Virus record (IMG/VR): IMGVR_UViG_3300026521_000466 | Span: 62,001 to 126,000 of that record | Source of the DNA: a virus | Reading direction: 5' to 3' (one strand) | DNA: 64,000 nt | Shown here: positions 1-7,750 of the stretch, piece by piece | Numbering within the stretch: the stretch's first letter is position 1 | Layout: each line of letters opens with the position of its first letter | Notes under the pieces: model-generated | Seen by the model: the letters and a program-made list of their open reading frames with translations, nothing else | Database searches by the model: none | What the model was told of the DNA's origin: nothing | Program-made: the position numbers and the translations under genes

Positions 1-1026
1 TTTCAAGTCTATCAGAGATTTACTGTCACTTGGACTCAACAAGGTAAGTCCGCACAGTATAGTGTTTATAAACGGATGTCTTTCAACATTACTGTCAACA
101 TCATTTTCAGGCAATCTTATATATTTATTTGCCATAATATTATTGATCACTCTATTGAATAGAGATTCACTAATATTAAACCGTGACATTTCACTAATCA
201 TTGTGCCAGGGCTATCTTTTTCATAAGATGTGTCTTCTGGTATCAATGCTTTTGGCAAGAATTGGTTTGCAATAACGTAATTATAGAATATATCAACATA
301 CATAAGTTTACTATACTCTATCTCATATGAGAAATCAATAGTGTAGTAACCAGTCTCCTTATTAAACTCTATCTTCGGTTCTCTTATGTCTTTAAAAATA
401 CCATTGATATTATTTATAGTTGTTGAATATGTCACGTTTACAGGGCGACCACTATTATCATATGTTAATTCCAAACCATTATCGGATATAGATGAAAGGA
501 ATTCTAATAGCTCCATATTAATCAAATTATAATTTGTTCTGTATTTATGGATAAATAGTATCAGGTAGGAGATGGTGTTGTTTAAGTAATAGATATACTT
601 TGAATGGTGGGTCAATCTGAATCCCTCCATGGCTACACGATATAACCTATCTGCTATTTCATTTATTACGGTTCGTGATTTTGAAATCACTTTAAAATTT
701 AACTCCATTTTATACTGTATATAGACAGGTTTTACAGTTAAATCCCTATCTTGTATAAACGGTTTGTTTGTATTATAGGCAGGCATAAAATATAATGGGT
801 CTTCAGAAGGACTTTCCTCATAGTAGACATCTATTTTATTTGCTCGTATTTCGTTATCTTTTTTATATTTCAATAGATACTTTTCATTTTTAAAATCACT
901 ATTGTCATATACTAAGTCTACTGCATTAGTGAAATGCAGTAGCTCTCGTACATTATCCATTACTCCTAGAGCAATGGTGTGACTAATAGTTTTATCAGTT
1001 GCGGGTAGTGTTTCACGTATTATCAT
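1..1026 (-). CDS. Partial unknown protein, probably tail/baseplate; runs off window start
   Basis: An open frame of 342 codons starts at ATG 1026-1024 and has no stop before the window edge, so the C-terminus is missing. It overlaps the stop of the upstream gene by four bases (ATGA), which implies translational coupling. The protein begins MIIRETLPATDK and is mixed alpha/beta without signal peptide or membrane segment. It lacks a recognisable catalytic motif. The run of Tyr/Asn-rich strand-like segments and the position beside other likely tail genes suggest a virion tail or baseplate protein, but this is inference only. Confidence 0.7.
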   Translation of the reverse strand, partial: MIIRETLPATDKTISHTIALGVMDNVRELLHFTNAVDLVYDNSDFKNEKYLLKYKKDNEIRANKIDVYYEESPSEDPLYFMPAYNTNKPFIQDRDLTVKPVYIQYKMELNFKVISKSRTVINEIADRLYRVAMEGFRLTHHSKYIYYLNNTISYLILFIHKYRTNYNLINMELLEFLSSISDNGLELTYDNSGRPVNVTYSTTINNINGIFKDIREPKIEFNKETGYYTIDFSYEIEYSKLMYVDIFYNYVIANQFLPKALIPEDTSYEKDSPGTMISEMSRFNISESLFNRVINNIMANKYIRLPENDVDSNVERHPFINTILCGLTLLSPSDSKSLIDLK

Positions 1027-1283
1027 ACAGCCACTCCCTCATTGACAAAGGCTAATGAGTGGCCATACAACATTTCATAAATATTGATGTCATCTTTATT
1101 AGTGGTCAATTTATTGGTATCAGGAACATAAGTTATATCATTTGAAAGATTTAAGATTGTGTCTCTACCCATTCCCATAGAGACAAGCTCAAATGCATTA
1201 TTTTTAATATGGAATAGATTTAAATCCACACCTAAGGAAAATGATATCTTTTTCATTGTTGACTCTATTGTTACACTTTTCAT
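1023..1283 (-). CDS. Small unknown protein (86 aa)
   Basis: The start ATG at 1283 is preceded by AGGAGC at good spacing. The short protein ends in a TGA that overlaps the ATG of the following partial gene, so the two are probably made together. It is soluble-looking and mixed in composition, with no motif I recognise. Tight coupling to a probable tail protein makes a virion assembly role plausible but unproven. Confidence 0.7.
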   Translation of the reverse strand: MKSVTIESTMKKISFSLGVDLNLFHIKNNAFELVSMGMGRDTILNLSNDITYVPDTNKLTTNKDDINIYEMLYGHSLAFVNEGVAV

Positions 1284-1361
1284 ATATTGCTCCTGTTAGT
1301 AAAATCATTAAATTAAAGGTGTTTATTTTTTATTGATACTTATATATAAAAGGAAAAACCT

Positions 1362-2180
1362 ATGTTAAAACTACATATCGATGCCTATACTGATATGAAT
1401 CTTGAAGATTCCATGTTTATCGACATAAAACGACTCTCAAAAATGAATAACCATATATTCCAATCTTTATCTGCTAAGTTATATAAATTGTTCAATTTCA
1501 AAGAACATTTGGATAACCTGATAAAAGATGATATGCTCATCGGACTTATGACTGCGGCCAAGAATGAAAAGCTGTTTATTGCTAAGTATGACGAAATAAA
1601 AGATGAAAGTATCCCTGTCCCTATGGGATTCAACGGTAACTTAATTGGAATTACCGGAGTAATTGATAAATACTTCAGAGATTATCTCACTATGTATGAA
1701 GAGAGAATGACTACTTTCAATCAGGAACTTTCTGAATTTATCAACAGCAAAGATGCAAGAACAAAATTGGTATTCAGCTATGATAATACTGATCTAAAGA
1801 AACATTTAATTAAGATGGATAAAGAGATACATGACCAGCTGACAAAATATAAAAGTCCAGTGGCCACTGTAGGTGATCTTTTTGTAAGTAAAAAAGGGTT
1901 TGGAGAAGTAGTAAAAAACCTAACACCATCTATGAGGTATATTAACAGTAAACGTATGAAAGAGTATGTTGGTATGGTACGTGCATTGAATGTAAAGTTG
2001 AAAGCATTGCAAGATATGGTAGAGGTGGAGAAGGACACTGTAAGTAAGAAAGCTCTGGTGCATATGATAGAAGAGATAGAGCTGGCAGCTAACATGGCTA
2101 CTCTACTAGGCAAATATGCTTTGGCTGCTTATGAGACTGTCAATATTATGAAGAGTGTGAATACAATGATAACAAAATAG
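1362..2180 (+). CDS. Unknown alpha-helical protein, possible virion protein (272 aa)
   Basis: ATG 1362 follows AAAAGGAAAAACCT. The protein is almost entirely helical, rich in Lys, Met and Leu, with long amphipathic stretches that could form coiled coils over residues 95-270. Residues 13-16 read NLED, matching the N-[LM]-E-[SGD] motif seen near the N-terminus of many structural proteins in this window, so maturation by the prohead protease is possible. It is convergent with the next gene and shares a palindromic terminator with it. Function not recognised. Confidence 0.75.
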   Translation: MLKLHIDAYTDMNLEDSMFIDIKRLSKMNNHIFQSLSAKLYKLFNFKEHLDNLIKDDMLIGLMTAAKNEKLFIAKYDEIKDESIPVPMGFNGNLIGITGVIDKYFRDYLTMYEERMTTFNQELSEFINSKDARTKLVFSYDNTDLKKHLIKMDKEIHDQLTKYKSPVATVGDLFVSKKGFGEVVKNLTPSMRYINSKRMKEYVGMVRALNVKLKALQDMVEVEKDTVSKKALVHMIEEIELAANMATLLGKYALAAYETVNIMKSVNTMITK

Positions 2181-2183
2181 TAG

Positions 2184-2203
2184 GTAGTCTCATATGAGAC
2201 TAC
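2184..2203. terminator. Palindromic terminator between convergent genes
   Basis: A perfect 20-base palindrome (GTAGTCTCAT and its complement) lies between the stop of the plus-strand gene and overlaps the last codons of the minus-strand gene, so it can serve both directions. Confidence 0.6.
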
Positions 2204-3405
2204 TTTACTATTAAGTTATTATGCGGCGCATACGATATATGGTTTCTACCCTCATGAGAAAGTATTGTATAGTAACGAATCATCTTCTCTGTTTCGTATA
2301 TATACATATAGAGTTTAGCCCCCTTCAATAGCATACCAAGCCTGTTCCTATTAAATGTATCGACATTGGTCTTTATCGGCACTTTATATTTTCCATACGG
2401 TATTTTTACAAGGAAATCGCCTTTCTCCTTTAGAGCACCATCAACTACAAAATGCTCAGTTATATCTATCCACTTATCTTTCTCTTCCATTATTTTATTT
2501 CTGATAGAGGTCACCTCATCTTTTATTTTATATAAGAGTGCGGGCGGTGTATAGAGGAAAGCCACAGTAGTGGAATCCATAACACTGTACTGCATCATGT
2601 TATAGAATCCCTCTATCTTTAACTTTGGATAGGATCTTAATGCACGTATCACTCTAGGTGAGTATATGGTAGATGCCTTGAACAGTACGGGTATACCCAT
2701 TCTGTTATGTGGTTTCACATATTTATAGAGTTCATTTACTCTCTCCATAGGAGTCCCTTTATCCAATAGGGTATAGTTTATCTCAGTGATCACTCTACCT
2801 ATCTCATTCGGTTTAATGTACTCTTTTTCATCTATCCCATTACTTACACATAGAAACTCCTCTTCTGAATCATCTGTTTCAGGGTAATAGACTATTGTAT
2901 TGCCTGTTACATATCTTGGCCTATCTGTCTTTATCCTCCAAAAGTTTTTATCTTCATCTATGTGCATGATATTAAGCGTATCATCATCTACCAGTTTTGC
3001 GTAGGTCTTTAACTCTTCAATGTACTCTTCCATAAATCTCATAGGGCACGGCTCTGTTATACTTGCCAAACCTTTTATTTTATCAGGATCTTTAAACTGC
3101 TCGTCGCTGTATGAGTTTATTCCCTGCCCATGCTTTATGTAGTTGAAGAGCTTGATTGCATTGGCTAAAATAAATAGTTTCTTAATTTCTACTCCATTAA
3201 ATATCTCCTCTATATGTTCCGGTGTATTCATATAGATGCCAAAAAAGTAATATTCTGGTATAGTAGGGTTTATGGGCTTAACATTGTATCCATTCATAGT
3301 AGCGAAGGATTTCTTAGGGCCTGTCTCATTTAGTTTCTTTTCGATGCCTGTTTTATATCCATACACCAATAGTTTATTATCAACAGCATCTATATACATT
3401 ATCAT
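2200..3405 (-). CDS. Unknown protein (401 aa)
   Basis: I chose ATG 3405 (MIMYIDAVDNK) because AAAGGATG sits just upstream; a longer reading from GTG 3435 lacks a ribosome site. The protein is soluble and mixed alpha/beta, with many Tyr and Pro residues. It contains several segments such as KPHNRMGIPVLF and a Lys/Tyr-rich C-terminal half, but no enzymatic signature. It is monocistronic, convergent with the upstream plus-strand gene and divergent from the next. Tail/virion role is possible from position; otherwise unknown. Confidence 0.75.
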   Translation of the reverse strand: MIMYIDAVDNKLLVYGYKTGIEKKLNETGPKKSFATMNGYNVKPINPTIPEYYFFGIYMNTPEHIEEIFNGVEIKKLFILANAIKLFNYIKHGQGINSYSDEQFKDPDKIKGLASITEPCPMRFMEEYIEELKTYAKLVDDDTLNIMHIDEDKNFWRIKTDRPRYVTGNTIVYYPETDDSEEEFLCVSNGIDEKEYIKPNEIGRVITEINYTLLDKGTPMERVNELYKYVKPHNRMGIPVLFKASTIYSPRVIRALRSYPKLKIEGFYNMMQYSVMDSTTVAFLYTPPALLYKIKDEVTSIRNKIMEEKDKWIDITEHFVVDGALKEKGDFLVKIPYGKYKVPIKTNVDTFNRNRLGMLLKGAKLYMYIYETEKMIRYYTILSHEGRNHISYAPHNNLIVK

Positions 3406-3496
3406 AGTACATCCTTTTAGTTTTATTCTTTTCACTAAATGACCAGATAATGATTTTTACATCGTTTTTAATGATTAAAATAGAATGGAGACCACC

Positions 3497-4096
3497 ATGA
3501 TAATAGATAATATAAAAAGAGTATATATTTTTAACCCACCATTTGATGTTCACAATAAGAAAGAGAATATACTGCTTGTCTCTAAAAAAGATATTCAGGA
3601 GTTAATATCCTCAAAATTGGATATATTCACACTAATATATAAGCCTGTAGGTTTAACCAACAGTGATATGCTTTCTGATATGAACAGTAATGTGAAGATA
3701 TTAACCTTTAGAACAGACAGCGGAGATTATATTGACATTCCTGAAAAATATGTACTTATTGATGAGAGCACATTTACTGGCGTAGAGTATCAAAGTAACA
3801 TTATGGCATTCAAACTACCTGCATTGCCGTCAAATGAAGATTTGGATACCTTAAGAGCAGAACTTGAAGAGTATGTTAATAACCGTTTGGGGATTGAGTG
3901 TAGTTCCACAATTATGGAAACATCTGCAAAGACAGTGATCTCCAGAGATCAACATGAGTTAAACATGATTGATAGAAACCAAAAAAAAGAAGATGTGGGT
4001 CTATATAACAAATATATCACATGTATGGCAGAAAATTCTAAACTGAAAACATTTATCGATAAACTATTAAATTACTACAAAAATAATTGTAACTGA
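3497..4096 (+). CDS. Unknown protein (about 199 aa)
   Basis: Two in-frame ATGs are available at 3485 and 3497. I prefer 3497 (MIIDNIKRVYIF) because GGAG lies eight bases before it, whereas 3485 has no ribosome site. The N-terminal two thirds is mixed alpha/beta and contains an acidic loop; the C-terminal 60 residues look helical and may form a coiled coil. It ends just before a palindromic terminator shared with the convergent Trp/Gly-repeat gene. No family recognised. Confidence 0.7.
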   Translation: MIIDNIKRVYIFNPPFDVHNKKENILLVSKKDIQELISSKLDIFTLIYKPVGLTNSDMLSDMNSNVKILTFRTDSGDYIDIPEKYVLIDESTFTGVEYQSNIMAFKLPALPSNEDLDTLRAELEEYVNNRLGIECSSTIMETSAKTVISRDQHELNMIDRNQKKEDVGLYNKYITCMAENSKLKTFIDKLLNYYKNNCN

Positions 4097-4119
4097 CGTA
4101 GAGGATTATTCCTCTACGT
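4096..4119. terminator. Bidirectional terminator
   Basis: Nine-base inverted repeat ACGTAGAGG / CCTCTACGT around ATTATT. It overlaps the stop of the minus-strand gene and is followed on the minus strand by a T-rich tract. Confidence 0.65.
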
Positions 4120-5185
4120 GCAGTATTCTTAATCTGTTGTTGTCAACGACATATGTTTTGTCATTGACTTTTAGATAGTTTATTCCGCCCGCCTCTTTGC
4201 TTATATCGTGTAGGTATGATGTGGATGGGATGTCTACCCAGTCGAGAGTGTCAAATGACGTAGTCTCCTCTACCATATACTCGATATTGGATAGGAGCAG
4301 TTTCTTCTCCAATAGCACAGAGAGCTTATCACCTGCTTTATATCCTTTATCCTCGAACATCTCCTTGAAAAGAACCTCTATCTTGTTCACCGCTTCTTTA
4401 TCGGTTTCTTCCAACTCCATATTTTTCAAGGATTGGAAATCCGTAATGAAATTTGTAAAGTTGGTAAAAGTGATATTTACCAAATAAGAATTTGCCAAAT
4501 GGTATAAGAACTTGTTGAACTCATCAGGCAGCTCTTTTGGAGCTATGTTTGATTTGTTCAACAAGGCGTTTATTACCGTGGGCGCGATATCCTCTTTCAG
4601 AATATACTTTTCTTCTGCTTGGAAGAAGACCAACTTCTCCATCTCCCCGCCTGCTAGTTTGACAGACCATGGATGTATAACCTTATTGAGGTTGATGCTT
4701 TCCGGCACGCTCACCTCTTTGGCGAATTTGTATGGATGGTATATTTTATGTGCATCTTCCTGCACCGGTTCTTTCCCCGGCGTTTTTGACTGGACTGTCT
4801 CATTCTGTACATCGTCAAATAGACCGCTGCTGTTACAAATTGTCGATGGAGAAGTGAACATATCATCCCCTTCCAATCCTGTTTTTGATTCATCGAACAG
4901 AGAGTCGTTATCCCAGAGCCCGCCGCCGCTAGTATCCCAAAGACCGCCTCCTTGACCGCCCCATCCACTATCTGACGAACCCCAACTGCCCGATGAGTCC
5001 CATCCACTATCAGACCCATCCCATCCGCCTGAGCCTCCCCAGCTGCTTGAACGACTCTTTATTCTCTTTACCAGTTTTGGTTCTCTATAGAGTTTTTTCT
5101 CTCCAAACTCATTGGTGATACCTATTAAGTAAATACCGTCTCCCCTACGTGTGTAGAGTTTATTGCCTCTCCTGATTACTTTCAT
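4106..5185 (-). CDS. Protein with Trp/Gly/Ser/Asp low-complexity repeats (359 aa)
   Basis: ATG 5185 follows AAAGGATAGAT and an early-type promoter element at 5239-5248. Residues about 44-95 form an irregular repeat of units such as GGWDGSDSGWDSSGSWG and GGGLWD, with regularly spaced tryptophans between Gly, Ser and Asp. Residues 1-40 look like a small basic beta domain, and residues 145-359 a folded, mostly helical domain. Similar GW/SGW-rich disordered segments in other systems act as flexible, multivalent binding tracts; here that is inference. Function unknown. It is alone in its transcription unit. Confidence 0.8.
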   Translation of the reverse strand: MKVIRRGNKLYTRRGDGIYLIGITNEFGEKKLYREPKLVKRIKSRSSSWGGSGGWDGSDSGWDSSGSWGSSDSGWGGQGGGLWDTSGGGLWDNDSLFDESKTGLEGDDMFTSPSTICNSSGLFDDVQNETVQSKTPGKEPVQEDAHKIYHPYKFAKEVSVPESINLNKVIHPWSVKLAGGEMEKLVFFQAEEKYILKEDIAPTVINALLNKSNIAPKELPDEFNKFLYHLANSYLVNITFTNFTNFITDFQSLKNMELEETDKEAVNKIEVLFKEMFEDKGYKAGDKLSVLLEKKLLLSNIEYMVEETTSFDTLDWVDIPSTSYLHDISKEAGGINYLKVNDKTYVVDNNRLRILHVEE

Positions 5186-5208
5186 ATCTATCCTTTATTT
5201 TTTGTGTT

Positions 5209-5231
5209 AGTGGATTTAGCTACTATCCACT
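5209..5231 (-). promoter_or_regulatory. Leader hairpin of the Trp/Gly-repeat gene
   Basis: AGTGGAT / ATCCACT arms lie between the promoter element and the ribosome site, so the hairpin would sit near the mRNA 5' end. A similar leader hairpin at the same relative place precedes the gene starting at 25120. Confidence 0.5.
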
Positions 5232-5238
5232 ACATATA

Positions 5239-5248
5239 AATAATATAC
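5239..5248 (-). promoter_or_regulatory. Early-type promoter element GTATATTATT
   Basis: Minus-strand GTATATTATT, 54 bases before the start at 5185 and directly after the terminator at 5261-5282. One of ten copies in the window. Confidence 0.65.
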
Positions 5249-5260
5249 ATATAAAAAACC

Positions 5261-5282
5261 GTCATAGGCATGTGCCTATGAC
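5261..5282 (-). terminator. Terminator of the holin-like operon
   Basis: Ten-base perfect stem GTCATAGGCA / TGCCTATGAC with a two-base loop, followed on the minus strand by GGTTTTTT. Confidence 0.8.
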
Positions 5283-5362
5283 AGGGTTCTAAACAGTGTG
5301 TCGATAGCTAACCAAAACATTATAACGGTTGCATAAGTTTTAACTCTTGCTTGTATTAACAT
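5276..5362 (-). CDS. Candidate 28-residue membrane peptide
   Basis: A small frame starts at ATG 5362, two bases after the stop of the holin-like gene, and ends inside the terminator stem. It encodes MLIQARVKTYATVIMFWLAI followed by eight more residues, which would form one short membrane helix. The start has an upstream GGATAAG that could serve as ribosome site. Its position right behind a holin-like gene suggests a lysis accessory such as a small holin or antiholin, but the frame is short and may be chance. Confidence 0.4.
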   Translation of the reverse strand: MLIQARVKTYATVIMFWLAIDTLFRTLS

Positions 5363-5364
5363 TT

Positions 5365-5706
5365 TTACTTATCCTTTCCTTTCAAGTATGTTAATCCTAT
5401 CATCTCTTCTATACGCTTACGAATAATATCAGGCATAATAATCAATATGATCTGTACCAACTCTGCACCCATCAGTGTAGAGATTCCGTAAATCAGTGAC
5501 TCCAACCCACTTCCCTTTTTGATATTGAAGTACTCAAATATGAATGGGTCGATATACATGATTGTAAATGTACCACTTAGTACTATGGTCATGATGATCC
5601 TGACATTTGCAGTGTTCAGGAATAACGCTTGTAGGAATGCTGTCATAATAACAGTAAATCCGTTTTGTAAATCTTTAAGAATATTGAATGTGTTGTTCAA
5701 ATCCAT
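5365..5706 (-). CDS. Holin-like membrane protein (113 aa)
   Basis: The protein has three hydrophobic segments, at about residues 17-34, 36-53 and 72-93, a short amphipathic N-terminus and a charged C-terminal tail ending KGKDK. This size and layout fit a class I phage holin, which forms inner-membrane lesions for lysis. The start at 5706 shares its bases with the stop of the upstream gene. No endolysin was recognised beside it, so the call rests on topology alone; another small phage membrane protein is possible. Confidence 0.5.
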   Translation of the reverse strand: MDLNNTFNILKDLQNGFTVIMTAFLQALFLNTANVRIIMTIVLSGTFTIMYIDPFIFEYFNIKKGSGLESLIYGISTLMGAELVQIILIIMPDIIRKRIEEMIGLTYLKGKDK

Positions 5707-6269
5707 TATTTGCCTTTCTCTATTTTTAACTCTGTGGTATAAGTAACTTTATATTTGTTAACATTGTCTTCATTGTCTGTCTCTATGATAAACACTATTG
5801 ACCCTGGTTCCATCATAATGATAGGTGCATCGCACACATAGCTTTTGTTATTGACGATTGATATATCTGTGGCAACTGAAAGTATGGTACAACTTCCTCT
5901 GTACTCATATGTTAATTTCTTAACATTTATTGCGGGCACATTTATAAATAGGAGTACACTATGACTGCTTTTATCAACGTTTACAGAGAGGTAGTATTTT
6001 TCAAATCCTTTTGAATCTTTTAATAACTCTTTTGTGTATTTGTTAAATATAGGTTTTACGGAGTAGTAATCCTCTATAAGCGGCACAACAGCATCTCTGT
6101 TTACTATATTCTTTTTTACTATCTTATCATCAATTCCTATTTTTATTTCCCATGTACTTTTTGATTTCTGTCCATGGTTTACATTATAGTGTCTTCCATC
6201 GTCTGTTAATGTAGCTGAGACAGGAGCAATGTCCTCTTCTCTGTAATCTACTAACCTTAATAATCTCAT
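5706..6269 (-). CDS. Unknown beta-rich protein (187 aa)
   Basis: First gene of the operon that continues with the holin-like protein. It begins MRLLRLVDYREEDIAPVSAT and is composed mostly of predicted beta strands, without membrane segment or catalytic motif. Beta-rich proteins of this size in this context are often tail or fibre attachment domains, so a virion role is possible. It is divergent from the propeller gene at 6413. Confidence 0.65.
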   Translation of the reverse strand: MRLLRLVDYREEDIAPVSATLTDDGRHYNVNHGQKSKSTWEIKIGIDDKIVKKNIVNRDAVVPLIEDYYSVKPIFNKYTKELLKDSKGFEKYYLSVNVDKSSHSVLLFINVPAINVKKLTYEYRGSCTILSVATDISIVNNKSYVCDAPIIMMEPGSIVFIIETDNEDNVNKYKVTYTTELKIEKGK

Positions 6270-6412
6270 AACATTTGCCTTTTTATATAAAATAAGTCAT
6301 TAAATATAAGTATAGCTTAACAACATATTAAGCCTATACTATAAATATTAATTTCATTGATGTTTAAGCTTAGCATAATTAGCTTTACACACTAGATTAA
6401 AAAAGGATAACG

Positions 6413-7624
6413 ATGTTAAAGGATTTTTTTGAAAAACTGAAAAGTGGAGAACTTATTGTTGTAAACCCACAAAATATTGATCGTAAATGTAGGCCGTCCA
6501 GCGCGATGCTTGATATGTGTATTGATGAAATGGCGGACTCTTTAGTGGAACATAATGAGTTCTCACCTGTTGAAGGAACTTATGTTGTTGACAACGGGTA
6601 TCGTCTTGGAAGATATACAGATGACTCTATATGCCAAAGACCATTCCGCCTTGACAAAGATGGGGATTATATTGTATCTGCCGATCATGACCGCCATGCT
6701 ATATTCTACTACGATAAAGAGTTTAACTTACAGAAAAAATATTATCTTGGCGATGTCAGTGATAACAGATATCCAAAATGTGTTGCTATTTCAGAAACTA
6801 AACTTTTTGTAGGTACTGACTATAACAGAATCATTTGTATTGATAAAGTTACCGGTGACGTGGATTGGGCATTTGGTACCTATGGGCATAGAGGAAAATG
6901 TTCAGAGGGGTATATCGGTGAAGTTATGCAGATACAACTACTATCTACAGGCAATCTCCTTGTAGCCACATATGAAGGAGCCGGTGATTTAAATAAATAC
7001 TATGGTACACTGGAAGAGTTTGCGCCTGACGGAACGTGGGTAAAAACACATCTTCAGTATAACAGATCAGGCCAGGGTGTAGATGGTGAAACAAGATACC
7101 CTCAATCACTACGTATTTATGACGATATTGTTTATGTTGGTAAAAGTAACGAAATTGATGTGTTCAGTTATGCTGATGGTGAACTTACATATGCGCAAAC
7201 TATTAGAAAGCCGTCTAACAGTGGCGTTGATGATCTTTCACTAAGAGATTTTGTTATTGAGGATGGTATTCTCTATATCACTTCTCCTGGATTGAAAAAG
7301 GTAGTTGGATTTGATCTGAATACCCATACACTGACATTTAGTGCTGGTATATATTCATATGAAGCTTCAGGTGGAATTAAACATACTGGAAATGGTATGA
7401 ATTACCCGGACGGAATTGTTATTGTTGATGGTCATATCTATATTGCAGATACATCGAACTATAATATTACTGAGGTATTTAAAGATAACTTCATCTATCC
7501 TGAGTATGATATTCCAGAAAATATCAGCGAGGTAATTTATAGCTCTCTTGAAATGGATGGTAGAAAAGGAATTGTCCCTGTTGGTGAAGAGCCACCAAAA
7601 CTTACCATGTTCTACAGATCTTAA
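6413..7624 (+). CDS. NHL-type beta-propeller protein, probable tail-associated (403 aa)
   Basis: After about 45 N-terminal residues the protein consists of successive blades with the hallmark of NHL/YVTN-like propellers: short repeats such as DYIVSADHDRHAIFYYD, KLFVGTDYNRIICID and IYIADTSNYNITEVFKD, each a strand pair followed by an aromatic/aspartate turn. I count about six blades. Such propellers bind protein or sugar ligands. It sits just upstream of a beta-helix tail protein, so I infer a host-binding or adhesin-type role at the tail. No signal peptide is visible. An ATACTATAAA-like stretch lies about 70 bases upstream. Confidence 0.75.
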   Translation: MLKDFFEKLKSGELIVVNPQNIDRKCRPSSAMLDMCIDEMADSLVEHNEFSPVEGTYVVDNGYRLGRYTDDSICQRPFRLDKDGDYIVSADHDRHAIFYYDKEFNLQKKYYLGDVSDNRYPKCVAISETKLFVGTDYNRIICIDKVTGDVDWAFGTYGHRGKCSEGYIGEVMQIQLLSTGNLLVATYEGAGDLNKYYGTLEEFAPDGTWVKTHLQYNRSGQGVDGETRYPQSLRIYDDIVYVGKSNEIDVFSYADGELTYAQTIRKPSNSGVDDLSLRDFVIEDGILYITSPGLKKVVGFDLNTHTLTFSAGIYSYEASGGIKHTGNGMNYPDGIVIVDGHIYIADTSNYNITEVFKDNFIYPEYDIPENISEVIYSSLEMDGRKGIVPVGEEPPKLTMFYRS

Positions 7625-7625
7625 A

Positions 7626-7657
7626 CTGCGTGTGTGCGGATGTCCGCACACACGCAG
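7626..7657 (+). terminator. Very stable 15-bp hairpin after the propeller gene
   Basis: Perfect 15-base stem CTGCGTGTGTGCGGA with a TG loop. It is followed by TCCTCTTCGC rather than a clear U-tract, so it may be a terminator, a transcript-end protector or a processing site. Confidence 0.55.
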
Positions 7658-7750
7658 TCCTCTTCGCATATTTTGTGAATATACTATTATAAAGGGTTTA
7701 TTTCAAAAAACTCAAATATGTGTATGGAAACATAACAACAAAGGAAAAAT

